Assembly: GCF_902167145.1 (NCBI RefSeq)
Contig: NC_050096.1
Location: 79,790,683-79,854,682, forward strand
Direction of reading: 5' to 3'
DNA length: 64,000 nucleotides
Source: Zea mays
Lineage: Eukaryota; Streptophyta; Magnoliopsida; Poales; Poaceae
Shown here piece after piece: positions 21,449 to 35,700 of the stretch (position 1 is its first letter; each line of letters begins with the position of its first letter). Position numbers and translations under genes: made by a program. The notes under the pieces are model-generated. The model saw nothing but the letters and a program-made list of their open reading frames with translations. It did not search any database and had not been told where the DNA came from.

Positions 21449-22059
21449 CATGAGCGTTGCTACGGAATCAATATGATAAAAATGCATTAATATGCAAAAA
21501 CACTAATTGTTATTCTATATTTTTGTTAATATAGAATGCCTGTATATGTTTTGACTATAGAAATTCAGCGTAGTGGTCCTAAGCAATGCCTGTATTCTCA
21601 CTCGAGCTCGCAGCTGGCTTAGTATGACACGTTCTCACGAAACTATCATCTGCTCTATATGTTCCTATAGTCAAAACATCAAGGATAGGGAAACTGTCAT
21701 CTGCTCATTATTATGGGTTCTTCTAAACATTGTGTAAAACATGGACAATTATATGATATCATCTTGATAATAGCAAGGCTATCAGACTTCTACAACCAAC
21801 TGAACTATAACTCCTATCAGTTTCTGCTAACCGAACGAAACAACTATCACACATTCACACCACATAGGCACCTGCGCACTGGTCAGCACGTCCAACATCA
21901 AGGTTCATTGGTTCACAACCCACTTCACTCATCAGAGATTTTGGAATACCCAATACATAGTACACGTTCAGATATCCTATAGTACACATGAGGGTGCTAA
22001 CAAAAATAATTTGAAACATATATGGTTCAACATAACAGCGACAAGATAGTCACACAGAG
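21449..22059. other. Helitron 2 internal non-coding sequence
   Basis: AT-rich with no recognised gene. At 21452-21480 gcgttgctacggaatcaata repeats the subterminal sequence seen at 20834, so it may be the relic of a second Helitron 3' end. Confidence 0.4.
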
Positions 22060-23989
<1,930 letters not shown>

Positions 23990-24150
23990 CGGCAACACAG
24001 TTCAGTATCTGCAGCAAAGAATGATACTGAAGGGAAGTAGAGTAGTTCAAGAACCATCCCTTCAGATCAATCTGCATAAGGTGCTGAACCTGAGTCCAGG
24101 GTCTTCCATTGCGACACTTAAGAGGACAAATCTTGAACCCTCCACCTGAA
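23990..24150 (-). pseudogene. START/EDR2-like protein fragment
   Basis: After a tttcag acceptor the minus strand encodes CPLKCRNGRPWTQVQHLMQI, then DLKGW and YHSLLQILNCVAG. VQHLMQIDLKGW and the LLQ.LNCVAG end resemble the end of the lipid-binding START domain in EDR2-like plant proteins. Only one exon is present. The identification rests on remembered motif similarity. Confidence 0.5.
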
Positions 24151-24239
24151 ATTTTAGAAATTTTAGATAAAAAATATAAGTTGACAATTTCGTTTAGATG
24201 GAGTGTTGAACAATGTACTGATGATTCTTGAACTACGAG

Positions 24240-24393
24240 GATCATATTGCATGGATCAGGGTTTGGCATCACATGACCATAAAAATCCTGAAGAGCCTTT
24301 TCAGCTAATGCATGAGAAAAGAACTCAACAAATCCATACCCCTCTGACTGTCATGTTTGCCTAACCCTGATGAGCCTTTTATTGTAACCACCT
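24240..24393 (-). pseudogene. RBP45/47-type RNA-binding protein fragment
   Basis: The minus strand encodes SEGYGFVEFFSHALAEKALQ followed by DFYGHVMPNPD. This is the RNP-1 half of the first RRM in the oligouridylate-binding RBP45/RBP47 family. A stop precedes it in the KRLIRVRQT segment. It is one exon with part of the flanking introns. Confidence 0.75.
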
Positions 24394-25534
24394 ACAAAAA
24401 TATAAGATAGCAAAATATAATAAGATTACAAGTCAAAAAGTTTTGGAAGCACAAACACACATAAACAGAAAGAAGAAATAGTAAGTGATGCTTGATTAGC
24501 ATTAACCTCATATGTATCCGATAAACATACTTTCAACTATGTTTGAAGAAAGGTTCCTATTAGCTAATACTCCTAGCTAGTAAAAAGGATACATACAAGT
24601 CGCTTTGTCCATATATTTTTGTGCCTGCTGCTTCTCTTGATTTATCACCACCTGTACCCCGCTTCTACATAGCAGGGTTAGTGGTGGCCCTGGCGTAGCA
24701 TGGAAGCTCACTCACAACTCTACCAGTAAACTAAGCATGCTAAACTGTTAATGAAAAACAAACAATATGATATTCGCAGATAACATCAGTAATCAGCAAC
24801 AGATAAATGGAATGGTACAATGTCAATACCTATTGTAATTGTAGTAAAACAAAGACAAAGAAAGGAGCAAGGATCAATAAAACTTACATGCTAAAATAGC
24901 CCTACCACTTGGCATCCTGCACATAGGGACAAAAACGAAAAAAACATGTTAGAGTCAGTCTCCAATCAGGCACATGAACAGACGACTAATATATTAATAT
25001 TCGTACAAGTTAAGGGATATAACTTTAAAATACAGTGTTGTAACTTCTATTGTTATTCCTGATTCTCTCCCTAGATTCCAATTGAGTATCTCCATAATCA
25101 TCACGACAATCTGCATACCAATACCGACATCTTTTTCTTGAGGAATGTCCCATTTAAATCTCAGATTTCTTGATGAATTACACTCATCGCAAAAGAATGA
25201 GCAGTCACAGAAAACCTACCTAGCTAGAATCTTTCCCAATCCAGAAATGGAAGTAAAAAATATAAACACATCCTTTACATGTCATCTAAAAATGGGACAT
25301 GTACAGTGCATTAATAAAAAAAATATCGTTTGTGTAGGGGAAAAGAGAGAATGTTGGTGCCTCTAGAAAAAAGGAAGGTTAAAATTATTTCAACATACTT
25401 GAATGATCATCTAAACAAAGACATTCAACTTAGTTCAATCAAACATGCTAAGATACATAGAAAACTACCAAAATTTAACAAAACTCTATCCAAATGTTGC
25501 TCTTGATCCTGACAATCAGATTAGAAGACTCGAG
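24394..25534. other. Helitron 2 internal non-coding sequence
   Basis: AT-rich, with short open frames that resemble nothing known. Confidence 0.4.
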
Positions 25535-25581
25535 ACCAGCATGTGCTAGGGCATTGGTAACCTAGATTGAAGAGGGCAAGA
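25535..25581. repeat. 47-bp inverted repeat, arm 2
   Basis: Exact reverse complement of 20951-20997, followed by 23 unrelated bases and then copy 2 of the direct repeat. One small piece was therefore inverted relative to the larger duplicated block. Confidence 0.85.
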
Positions 25582-25604
25582 AGAAAACATTACAAAAAGG
25601 TACA

Positions 25605-26057
25605 GTCTAACTGTATGGAAACTTGAGTCCGAAGATCTCTTTCATCCTAATCTAGCCATATCTCTAAGGATAAAGACTAAAATATTTACTCTTATCTCAA
25701 GTGCTTATCTCATTCACCCCCTTTAGGCATCGATTGGACTACCTAGGCCTTCTCTATCCTGGACCGACAGCTATAGGTCTTGCCTATGAAGGCATCCAGA
25801 ACACATTGAGTAATACAAAAAGTTTCAACAATTTAGATATTTTAGCAATGCAACAGAATGAAACCATTATTATTGGCTCATAAAGTAAATAATGAATGAT
25901 TTCCAATTGGTTAACAATGCATGCGAGACTTCTATCTCCATATTCTCCCTCCAAACCTGAATAGAAAAAATCAAGCATTTTTAAGTATGATAGTAAATTA
26001 GGAGCACAACATTAGTACAAACTTAAATACAAACAACAAGAAAAAGTAAAATAAAAA
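25605..26057. repeat. 453-bp direct repeat, copy 2
   Basis: Second copy of 20996-21448, at a constant offset of 4609 bp. Confidence 0.85.
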
Positions 26058-27428
26058 TATAAAGAATCGGAAAAAATAATTGGATGCAGGGTGGCCAGAT
26101 ACATGAACCTAGGATGAGACGACCCTCTTTGAGATTCCTCTCTGATGATCCTTGCGTGAACAACACATAGAAACCGATTAAATATTTATCAAGGAAAAAG
26201 AGATAAGAGAAAAAAGGACGGCCCGGATCAGGCACGGGAGGTGGAGCCAAACCCCCAAATCTATATATCAAAGGGAGAAGAGACTGTATTATGATTGGAC
26301 CATATCAAAGGGGATGGGCACGGAGCAGGGTGGGCGGGCGGGCGCGTGCGCAGAGAGGGAGGTGGGGGCGTGGTAGCGCTAGGAGTCTACACTACGTGCT
26401 TAATAGTAGTAGGGATTTCATCTCAACGACCTCCATTCCCATACCCAGTGTAGCTACAGCAAAAAGAACATTGTCAGTGAACAGGTTGCAATGAAGCAGA
26501 ACTGAACATGTTGCAATGAAGCAGGACAATAAAAATCTAAGGAACTTCTGCTCATGGTTTGCAATACATGCAGTTGGCTAAAATTTACTGGCAAACTATG
26601 CACAAGAAGCGTAAATACAAAGCTAAATTTGAGGGGGCATTTAATGTACATACACAAAACACATCCACACCAACTTTGCTTCCACTACCCAATGTTGAAT
26701 CAGGCATGAAACCTCTTCTTGAATCCCCTTTGACATGAATTCTATACAAGCATGACCATATCAATATATCCAAATCTACTTATCTATTTTATCCAAGGAG
26801 TGGTTTCACCTAGAATTGACTGCAGATGCAACGAAAGGTTAGTTTTTGACATTAATTGTAGGGTTTCTGTTTTTTAAAAATTATGACTACGCCATGGAAT
26901 AATCCCTGAAATCCATATATGACACACGTGTGAATGGGAGGTGGGAGCCTGGAGCAGCTGTCATTTACACATGCAGTGCCATACAACGAACTCAGAGATT
27001 GTTCAAAAATCGTACTGAATAAACATTGCATAGGTTAGATCAAATTGATAATGTAGATAAATGTCAAGAGATGCTTGGGCCTACCTAAACCAAGACAGTA
27101 CCCAGGGACTGTAATGGATACTCAAAGAGGCACTGATAAACTAACAAGATAGCTACACACATAAACATTCATAAGATTCAATCCACTACATAAGCAAATG
27201 TAGGACATGATAAGTTCTAATAGAAGACACCCGTGTTAACATGACTACATCACTGATAAAGGGGTAAATGAAGGTTTTCATTCACACAATAAATGTAGTA
27301 AAGTAATCCACATCAGATGTGTATATCTGGCCCATTGGCAAAAGATAAGCAAGATCATAACAAATAATTATGGCAAAGAGCTAGCTATACACTGTTAGCT
27401 AGGTCAGAAACCAGTAATGACTACTGAC
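26058..27428. other. Helitron 2 interior with a second 5'-like terminus at 26415
   Basis: On the minus strand TCCCTACTACTATTAAGC begins at 26415, preceded by A, resembling a Helitron 5' end. A GC-rich stretch (26325-26390) follows inside it, like the GC-rich region inside the 29150 end. The rest is AT-rich without recognised genes. Confidence 0.45.
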
Positions 27429-27590
27429 CTTATGGAATGCTTGAATTTAAATGGCGGTCCTTCATAAAAGTTAGCTAGAATATCTTTGCCACATATCACA
27501 ATGCGAAATGGACATGTTGGCTTGAAGTCACAGCTTAGAACCCTCTTTGAGTGCCCATCAAATTCACCAACTGTGCTGCTAGAGTTCCAT
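27429..27590 (-). pseudogene. AIP1-like WD40 protein exon (actin-interacting protein 1)
   Basis: This minus-strand exon lies between a tgtag acceptor and a gtcag donor. It encodes [20 protein letters not shown], then [11 protein letters not shown] and [15 protein letters not shown]. This matches the second-to-third WD repeat area of plant AIP1, a cytoplasmic protein that promotes actin filament disassembly with ADF/cofilin. The exon frame is open but the rest of the gene is absent, so it is a captured fragment. Confidence 0.8.
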
Positions 27591-28236
27591 CTACATAATG
27601 AAAAGATCTTAAATAAGTATATAAAGAAATGAAAACATAAACAAAAAACATTATAGCCCACGCCTGTTCCTATAAGGGAAGATTTTCTTCAACTATGCAT
27701 TACCTAATATTATATGAACTAAATTTCAACTAACCTAATGCCAATTGACGGTGATGCTTAATCCGAAATAATTGCTCTCAGATCAGCATGGTCAAGGAAA
27801 CATAGTTGCTAGAATAGGCAAACCAAGATTTCATTAACTAAATAAAATACAGTTCAAGTATGGTTCAAAGCAAACATGAGCAAGCAATCAAGTAATTTCA
27901 TGGGTCTAAGCTAATATGACACTTAAAAGGAGCAAATTGAAAGCAGAAAGAAAATTTTCTCGTTGGGTTGCTGTAAGTTCACACATCCAAAGGTGTAACC
28001 AAGTACTATAAGCAACTGGCCAAAAAATGAATGACAATGCACTAATATGAACATAGAGAACCCTGTATCAGATAGCACGCTATATATAAGATATTGAACT
28101 TATTCCCCAATGACCAAAATATTATACAAATGCACTGAACATATATCCACAAAACAAACAATAGAAACACTACAAAGTTAAAGTAGCATAGAGACGTTGC
28201 AGAGTTACAGGTGTGACCGGTTCTTTTGCTCACAAA
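27591..28236. other. Helitron 2 internal non-coding sequence
   Basis: AT-rich; nothing recognised. Confidence 0.4.
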
Positions 28237-28299
28237 TCAATCATTTCTTGCCAGGGCAGCTATCGTAGTCGACGACCTTGGTGTTGGTGACAGAGCGGT

Positions 28300-28380
28300 A
28301 GTGCTAGATGATTGAGTGCCTGGCTTCTGCGTGCACATGTTGTATATCGTCTTGCGACAAGGAAGCCAAAACCCTAGATC
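28300..28380 (-). pseudogene. Possible cullin fragment
   Basis: The minus strand encodes TIYNMCTQKP, identical to a conserved stretch near the N-terminus of plant CUL1, followed by an AG/G boundary. Flanking residues do not match. The match is short, so it is tentative. Confidence 0.35.
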
Positions 28381-28603
28381 ATCAGGGAATAGCTTTTGGT
28401 TGGCAACTGAACTTGTGACAGAAGAAAATTGTCCAACAATAGTTTGAATTCGACAGGCATCGCATCGTCGTCGCGTGGGGGTGGGCGCTGCCTCGGCAGG
28501 GCATGGGGGGAGGGGGAACACTGCATCGATGGGTATTGCATTGTCGTCGCGTGTGGGGGTAGGCGGGCATCGCGCCGGCAGTGCCGCTTCAACAAGCACG
28601 AGG

Positions 28604-28876
28604 AGGGGTGTGTGCTGCATCGTCGTCGCGGGCAGAGGTGGGGTAGGCGAGCATCGCGGTGGTGGGCGGGGGCGGACAGGGGGAGGCGAGGGCGCGCATA
28701 TCAGGAGCGGGGGCATGGATCCGCTGGTTTGGATGGGGAGGGGTGTGTGCTGCATCGTCGTTGTGGGTAGAGGTGGGGGTAGGCGAGCATCGCGGCGGTG
28801 GGCGGGGGCGGACAGGGGGGAGGCGAGGGCACGCATCACGGGAGCGGGGGCATGGATCCGCTGGTGTGGATGGGGA
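28604..28876. repeat. 136-bp GC-rich tandem duplication near the Helitron 5' end
   Basis: The unit begins ggggtgtgtgctgcatcgtc and ends at catggatccgctgg...ggatgggga. The copies at 28604-28739 and 28740-28876 differ at a few positions. Long open frames over 28237-29113 on both strands come from this GC-rich repeat DNA. Confidence 0.85.
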
Positions 28877-29150
28877 ATGGAGACGACCAGCGTGGAGGGC
28901 GATGGTGCGGATGGGGAATGGAGGCGGTGGTGCAGACAACGAACGGAGGCGGCGACACAGAGGTGATGAAACCCTACTGGCGTGAGAAACGGGGAATTGG
29001 AGGGGTGGAGTGGCGACGGCTCGGGAGTGGGCAGAATGGGGGGCGGGTCGACGCACATGAGCCGTCGGATGACACGGACGGTACCGATTGACGGGAGGCA
29101 GAACATGGTGCACGGGTGGTCTACATTAGAGTCTTATAGAGTAGTAGAGA

Positions 29151-29293
29151 TTTAACTTTTTTACGTCAGTTTTAAAGGGTTAGAAAATACTATCATATTT
29201 GTATTATTGTAATACTTATTATTATCTACTAATTTAAACTAAAAATATTAATTTAATAGTAAATACAATTAATTAGTGGAAAGAGAAAGATTA
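29151..29293. other. AT-rich spacer between Helitron 2 and a MITE
   Basis: Nothing recognised. Confidence 0.5.
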
Positions 29294-29495
29294 GGGTCCT
29301 GTTTGGCATAGCTTATTTTCAGCTTCTTCACAAATTTAAGCAGAAGTTCTGCCAAACAGACAGCTTCTGCAACAGCTTATCAGTTTAGCAGCTTCTCAAA
29401 ATGAACTAAAAGCAGCCAATAAGCAGAAACTGCTTTTTACCAGCTTATCAGATAAACTGCTTTTTCAACAAGCAGCAGTTGTGCCAAACAGAGCC
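29294..29495. mobile_element. Tourist-like MITE (about 202 bp)
   Basis: The inverted ends read GGGTCCTGTTTGGCATA at the left and GGCTCTGTTTGGCACAA on the other strand at the right. Both are flanked by TA. End sequence and size fit Tourist-type (PIF/Harbinger) or related MITEs. The interior is rich in agcttctgc/agcagaagc inverted motifs and non-coding. Confidence 0.75.
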
Positions 29496-29689
29496 TAGAG
29501 CTTCCCCTCTCCACGACGAAATGCTGCTTCCCGAGGGTACCTGAGGGGGATCGTTGGGTGACTTCGGGGAGCACAGCTCCGCCCTATGGCCGACCGGGGA
29601 TGCAGGTCGGGGCACTGTTTGAGGCAGCCTAATACCCTTTTTCTCTCATCACCCACGGTCCCCAAGGTTCTAGTCGTTAGTTTTTCTAA
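29496..29689. other. Short spacer before the split MITE
   Basis: No gene recognised. Confidence 0.4.
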
Positions 29690-29714
29690 GGACATGTACA
29701 GTTGTGTTTAATGT
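29690..29714. mobile_element. Left piece of a MITE split by element B
   Basis: ggacatgtacagttgtg at 29690 pairs as an inverted end with cactatacatgccc ending at 45038. TAA lies outside both ends (29687-29689 and 45039-45041). Element B sits inside this element, which without B would be about 300 bp. Confidence 0.65.
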
Positions 29715-31331
29715 TGTCGGTGTTTCGAAACCCGGGGGTCCCTGGACCGACGAGTAAATCATCGCCGCGTGCCCCAACCCAGATGGGTCGGCGCGGGGCG
29801 GAACGCGAAGGGGGGAGAGAGCAGCCGGAGGGAGACAGGCGTGGGAGGTGGAACCCGCGGCCTTCGTGTTAGCCCCGCGCCCAGGTCGGGTGCGCTTGCA
29901 GTAGGGGGTTACAAGCATCCACGCGGGAGGGAGCAAGCGGCCTTGCGCGAGCGCCGTCCCGTCCTTCCCCGCGCGGCCAACCCCCTGTAAGAGGGCCCTG
30001 GTCCTTCGTTTTATAGGCGAAGGAGAGGAACCAGGTGTACAATAGGGAGTGTAGCAATGTGCTAACGTGTCTAGCGGGGGAGAGCTAGCGCCCTAAGTAC
30101 ATGCCATCGTGGCAGCCAGAGAGGTCTTGGCACCCAGTTCGCGTGGTGTCTTGGCCGTCGGAGGAGCGCTGGAGCCTGGCGGAAGGACAGCTGTTGGGGC
30201 TGTCAAGTCCTTGCTGACGTCCTCTTGCTTCCGTAAGGGGGCTGAGAGCCGCCGTCGTCACAGGGCATGCGGGGCGCCATCATTACTTGTATAGTAGAGC
30301 GAGCCAGATGGGACGCCGGTCTTGTTCCCCGTAGCCTGAGTCAGCTCGGGGTAGGGTAATGATGGCGCTTCCTGTTGACGTGGTCGGTCCGTGCCCTAGG
30401 CTGGGCGAGGTGGAGGCTCCTCCGAGGTCGAGGTAGAGTCTATCTTCCGAGGTCGAGGTCGAGTCCGAGCCCCCGGGTCGGACGAGGCGGAGACCGTCGG
30501 CTGAGGCCAGGGCTAAGTCTGAGCCTTGGGGTCGGGCGAAGTGGAGTTCGTCGTCTTCCGGGGCTGAGCCCGAGTCCGAGCCCTGGGGTCGGGCGAGGCG
30601 GAGTTCGTCGTCTTCTGGGGCTGAGCCCGAGTCCGAGCCCTAGGGTCGGGCGGAGCGGAGTTCGCCGTCTTCCGGGGCTGAGCCCGAGTCCGAGCCCTGG
30701 GGTCGGGCAAGGCAGATTTCGTCGTCTTCCGAGGCTGAGCCCGAGTCCGAGCCCTGGGGTCGGGCGGAGCGGAGTTCGCCGTCTTCCAGGGCTGAGCCTG
30801 AGTCCGAGCCCTGGGGTCGGGCGGAGCGGAGTTTCCTATGACGCCTGAGGCCGGACTTGGCTGCTGTCAGCCTCACTCTGTCGAGTGGCTCAGCAGTCGG
30901 TGCGGCGCAGGCGACGCTGTCCTCTTGTCAGACCGGTCAGTGGAGCGGCGAAGTGACTGCGGTCACTTCGGCTCTGTCGACTGGAGGGCGTGCGTCAGGA
31001 TAAAGGTGTCAGGCCACCTTTGCATTAAATGCCCCTGTGATTTGGTCGGTTGGCGTGGCGATTTGGCCAAGGTTGCTTCTTGGTGAAGACTGGTCCTCGG
31101 GCGAGCCGAAGGTGTGTCCGTTGCTAGAGGGGGTCCTCGGGCGAGACGTAGATCCTCCGGGGTCGGCTGCCCTTGCTCGAGGCTGGGCTCGGGTGAGGCG
31201 TGATCGCGTCCCTCGAATGGACCGATCCTTGACTTAATCGCACCCATCAGGCCTTTGCAGCTTTGTGCTGATGGGGGTTACCAGCTGAGATTTAGGAGCC
31301 TTGAGGGTACCCTTAATTATGGTCCCCGACA
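29715..31331 (-). repeat. 3' LTR of element B (left)
   Basis: On the minus strand it runs TGTCGGGGACCATAATTA ... AACACCGACA. It contains a TATA box read on the minus strand (30009-30015) and a 57-bp tandem array (about 30503-30838). It is 1617 bp, and differences from the right LTR cluster near the outer end. Confidence 0.93.
30503..30838. repeat. 57-bp tandem array in the left LTR (about 6 copies)
   Basis: The unit contains ggggctgagcccgagtccga and gccctggggtcggg. As 57 is divisible by 3, several frames stay open and give Ser/Pro/Gly-rich 19-residue repeats that should not be taken for a protein. The same array is at 43926-44260 in the other LTR. Confidence 0.85.
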
Positions 31332-31346
31332 GTAGCCCCTGAGCCT
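31332..31346 (-). promoter_or_regulatory. Polypurine tract region of element B
   Basis: On the minus strand gaggctcaggggctac runs directly into the TGTCGGGG start of the 3' LTR. Confidence 0.65.
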
Positions 31347-32615
31347 CGAAGGGAGTGTTAATAGTCGCTTGGAGGCTTTTGCCGCACTTTTTTGCAAGGG
31401 GACCAGCCTTTTTGGTTGCATTTTGTTCCGGTGGGTGCGCGCGAGCGCACCCGCCGGGTGTAGCCCCCGAGGCCTCGGAGGAGTAGTTTGACTCCTTCGA
31501 GGTCTTAGTGCGTTTCGCAACATTTCGGCTGGTCTGGTTGTTCCCTCATGCGAGCTGGCCATAGCCCAGGTGCACGGTCGGGTCCCAAGTTCTCGGGCTG
31601 GTATGTAGACGCTGTCAACGGGTCGGCCGGAGCTAGGTTTGCAAGAGCAGCCCCTGAGCCTCTGCACAGGGCGAGAGGACGGTCAAGGACAGACTCGACT
31701 TTTTTACATACGCCCATGCGTCGCCTTTCCGCAAGGAGGAGGGGGGGAAAGCGCCATGTTGCCCTCGGAGGGCGCCAAACATGGTGCCTCCGGTGAGCTG
31801 CTGGCGGGTAATCCGAGCGGACGCCCGTGCCCCATTTGTTAGGGGTCGGCTAGAGGCCCGGAGGTGCGCTCCAAAAGTACCTGCGGGTGATCTGCCGGAC
31901 CCGGTCTCCTTTGACGGGGTCCGAGGGCTCGATGCCTCCCTCTGATGGGATTCCGTTACAAGATCGCTCCCGCTGGTCTCGAAAATGTCCTAGGGTACCT
32001 CGGGAGCATAGCCCGAGCCTTGGTTATGTATCGAACGTACCCAGGGTCATCCCTCGCTCTGTGTCTGAGGCGACTGTGAACCCTTCGAGGGCCAGCCTAC
32101 GAACCCCTGATCAGTAGTGGGCGCGGAGCCCGAGTGGCCTGAGGCGGCCGTTGAACCCTTCCGAGGGGCCGGCCATCGAACCTCTGACCAGTAGTGGGCG
32201 CAGAACCCAATCGCTCTGAGGCGGCCGTTGAACCCCTCCGAGGGGCCAGCCTTTGAACCTCTGATCAGTAGGGAGGCTCGGGGCCTGTTTCCTTCACGGA
32301 GAAGGATCCTTTTCGGGGTATTCCCCTTTCCCGGTCCCTGTTGTAAGAGAGAGAAAGAGGAAAAGGAAAAGGATACGAAATCGAATGACGTGGCGTACCT
32401 TTTTTGACGTGGTCATTATGGCGAAGGCGAAGCGTCGCTTGCTTCTCCTGCCTGAGGCGCCGCCTGTCCCGCCGCAGAGTTAATGCGACGGGGCGAGTGG
32501 TTCGCAAGGCGACCGTTGCGCGTGCGCGGGCCGTTCGAGGAACGGTCGTTTCGCTTTGAGTCTTCGAATCCCGCGGCGGGTTCAGGCGACGCGTTGAACG
32601 GGTCTTGCCTTGGTC
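31347..32615. other. Element B, non-coding region upstream of the antisense gene
   Basis: Lies between the polypurine tract and the antisense TATA box. It includes about three imperfect copies of a gggccggcc/ttgaacc...ctctga(t/c)cagtag unit (32060-32275). No coding frame recognised. Confidence 0.5.
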
Positions 32616-32624
32616 TTTATATAC
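32616..32624 (+). promoter_or_regulatory. TATA box of the element B antisense gene
   Basis: TTTATATAC on the plus strand, 137 bp upstream of the ATG at 32761. It lies opposite to the element's own transcription, so it probably serves the antisense gene. Confidence 0.65.
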
Positions 32625-32760
32625 TCGGGGGAGGGGCTGGTGACGGTTCTTTGCTCCGCTTCTTGCCTTCTTCTTAGGTTTTCGCAACCTGAGAGATTTA
32701 GCCAGAGAAAAGGAAACCGCTCACCCAGTCCTTTCCGCCACCACCCCTTCTGCTCGGTGA

Positions 32761-35700
32761 TGGCCGACCGGGTGACCATTGTTCCGCCACGCGACCCATG
32801 GCCTTTCTCCACAGTCACGACGGGTGACCTGGAGGACCTCGTTGCTGAGGGTTTACTTCGCCCTCTCTCTGATGAGAGGCAGCCGGAGTGGATTCCCCCC
32901 CGAACGGAGCCGCCCCGTCCCCGCCGCCGGTGTACGTCGTGAGCTTCGTCTCCTTCCATGAGCGGGGATTCGGCGTGCCGGCAAGCCGCTTCATGCGGGC
33001 GATCCTGCATAACTACGGGGTGGAGTTGCACAACCTCAGCCCCAACTCCATCTCGCAAGCCACCATCTTCGTAGCGGTGTGCGAAGGATACTTGGGGATC
33101 GACCCCCACTGGGACTTGTGGACTCATTTCTTCTCCGCGGAGCTTTTTGCTTCGCCGACGGGAGAGAGAAGGGTCCACGCGGCAGTGCGGGCCGGCGGCT
33201 GCATCCTCCAGCTGAGGCAGTCGCGGGCGTCACAGTATATTCCCGCTGTCCTTGCATCCTCGAATAAAGGGTGGCAGCGCTGGTGGTTCTATCTCCGGAA
33301 TAACGACGGGAGGCTCCCGTCGTTTTCTCAGCGAGTGGTCACCGTCGCCGCCGATGCTTGGTGCTACGGGACCCTGCACGACAGACAGAAAAATCTCGAG
33401 CCCCTTCTCAAGGCCCTGGAGGCGTTGCGGAAAGGAGGGCTCACCGCTGCGGGAGTGATTGCCGCCATTCATCGCCGGAGGGTGCTTCCCTTGGCGGAGC
33501 GGCGGTTGCCGCTTTGGGAGATGATGCCAGAGGCTGGCTTGGGGGGCTCGCGGATGTCCTCGGATCCCCTTCCCATCGACGTTCTCTACGGGCGGGTGGC
33601 CGCCGCGTTGGGAAAACCGGACGCCAGCGCCTTCTCCCAGCCCTTGATGCGCCCCGACTGCAGATGTGTGTCCCTGGTGAGTGTCCGCTCCTTCTTTCTC
33701 CTTGCATTGGATCACCTTTGGTCCTTACAGTCGAGACTTTTCATCTGTCTCCAGGAGGTGGGGTGTCACAAGCCTTTCCGGCCATGGGTCCCAGAGGACG
33801 CGGTGGACCGAGCAGCGCGGCGGGTTGCCGCGGAGGAGAAGAAGAAGAAAATGGACGCGAAGAAGGCTCGGGCCCGCGAGCGGACGCGGGCCCGAGACGC
33901 CTTGGAAAAGCTCCGTCACCGGCAGGAGAGGGACGGACTCCCAAAGGAGCCGTCGCCGGAAATGCCAGACGACGACGACGATGATGAAGACGATGACGAG
34001 GATGACGACATGGCTGCCCGCCTTGGCCTCAGCCCGGGTTTGAGGCTAGACCAGGAGTCGTCAAGCCAGCCCCCGAGCGGGCTGGCGCCGTCAGTTCCCG
34101 GGGTCAGGACGCCAAGGTCCCGGCCCGAAGAGCGGGGGCAGACCGAGGGGGTACCCGACCCCTCAGCTGGGGAAGTTGAGGTGACCCCGAGGAGTCAGGC
34201 CGAGGCGCCTGTTCCCCGAGAGCCGTCGCCCATGCCGGCAGCACAGGAGAGCGACCCTCAGATCGCCGTGGCAGCGCCTGGGCAGTCTGTCTCCCGGGCG
34301 TCCAAGGTGCCCAAGGCGAGGATGGTACCGAAGCTGGCGACGAGGCGGACCTCGGCGGTATCTTCGGGGGTCGAGATCCGGGAGACCTCTCCTCAGGCAC
34401 GGTTGATCATGGCCCGGAGCGGGTAAGTACCTTAGAACGTCTTCGTCCTGGCTCCTCGTCTGTATGTCCCGACCGTGACTTTCCTTTCCTCCTCAACAAG
34501 CGAAGCCATGGCCTGACCGATCTGGCTCCCCGGAAAGTCCTTAAGACGACGTTGGCTTCCGCAGCCGGTGCCGCTCCGGGGCTCGCCGTTCAGCTGACCT
34601 TCTCGCAAGGCGCCCCACAGCGGGGGGCTCAGGCGACACCAGTCGCCGTGGAGCGAGTTCCCGAGGCCGGCTCTTCTGTCGAGGTGGCCGTCGCGCTGGG
34701 GGAGGCGGCTGGCGCGGACGTGACCTCGGGCCCACCAGACATGCCGCCGGCGCTGGCGCCAGCTGCTACCTAAGCCGCTGCCGTCCCGGTCGGGGAGCGA
34801 CCTGTCGCCGCCGATGCTGAGATGGCCGAGGCATCGGCGCTTGGTGCCTCGGAGGAGGGGGGCGTGGAACCGCGACTCGTCCCACCGAGCGGCGGCCTTG
34901 TCCCTGCGCGGCGGAGCTTCGAGGGGCGGCACCCGTTGCTTCGGTTCTGGACCCGTGAGGCTTCAGATCCCTTCTTCGTTCTCGACAATGAGCGGGAGGA
35001 GCAGTCTTGGGATGAGCTCCGCGAGTGTGCCGAAGCAACGGTGGGGTCGCTCCGGTCATCCTTGGAGGTCTTTTGCAGGGACGTCCCCAAGATCCTCCAG
35101 GTAATGATTTCAGGCATACCTTTTTTGTGATCAAGGCGTCCTTTGTAACGCCCCGCTTCCTTCCCTCAGGATCTGACGGATCTGAGCGACGCCAAGTCGT
35201 CGTTTATCCGTCACGAGGTCGATGTCTGGGGCTCGCTGCGATCCCTGAGGACCTCGCTCGCCGAGGCTACCGCGTGCCTCTCCCAGCAGGGCGCCGAGGT
35301 GGCGGACCTTCGGTTGCTTTGCGCCGATCTGAGAGCAGAGGCAGCAGCGGCACGCGCAGAGGTACAGCGATGGCAGTCGGAGTTCGACCAGGTCATCGAT
35401 GAGCGAGATCAATCTCGGGGCCGGGCTGCTGAGGCCGAAAGCCGGGCCGGAGCCCTTGCAGCAGACCTAGCTGTAGCGCAAGCCGCAGCCTCGGAGCAGC
35501 GTGCCCGAGCCGGAGGTATGTCCTGGCTGTTTTCGGCTTTCGTTTCAGCTTGTTTCCTCCACTTGTGTTTGAGGCCTTGCGCTCTGGCTGTTCGCAGAGC
35601 TCGAGTCTGCCCTTGATGAGTCCACCAGGGCGCTTGCCCAGGCGGCCGAGTAGAGGGAGGCCGATCACGCGGCCATGTCCGAGGCCATCTCGGACTTCTG

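Noticed and set aside
28237..29113. Long Pro/Ser/His-rich open frames on both strands
   Set aside because: They follow the GC-rich 136-bp duplication at the Helitron 5' end and lack any domain; only a short cullin-like stretch is noted separately.
30375..30876. Ser/Pro/Gly/Arg-rich repeat 'proteins' in the LTR (also 43775-44299)
   Set aside because: Generated by a 57-bp tandem repeat whose length is a multiple of three, in an LTR.
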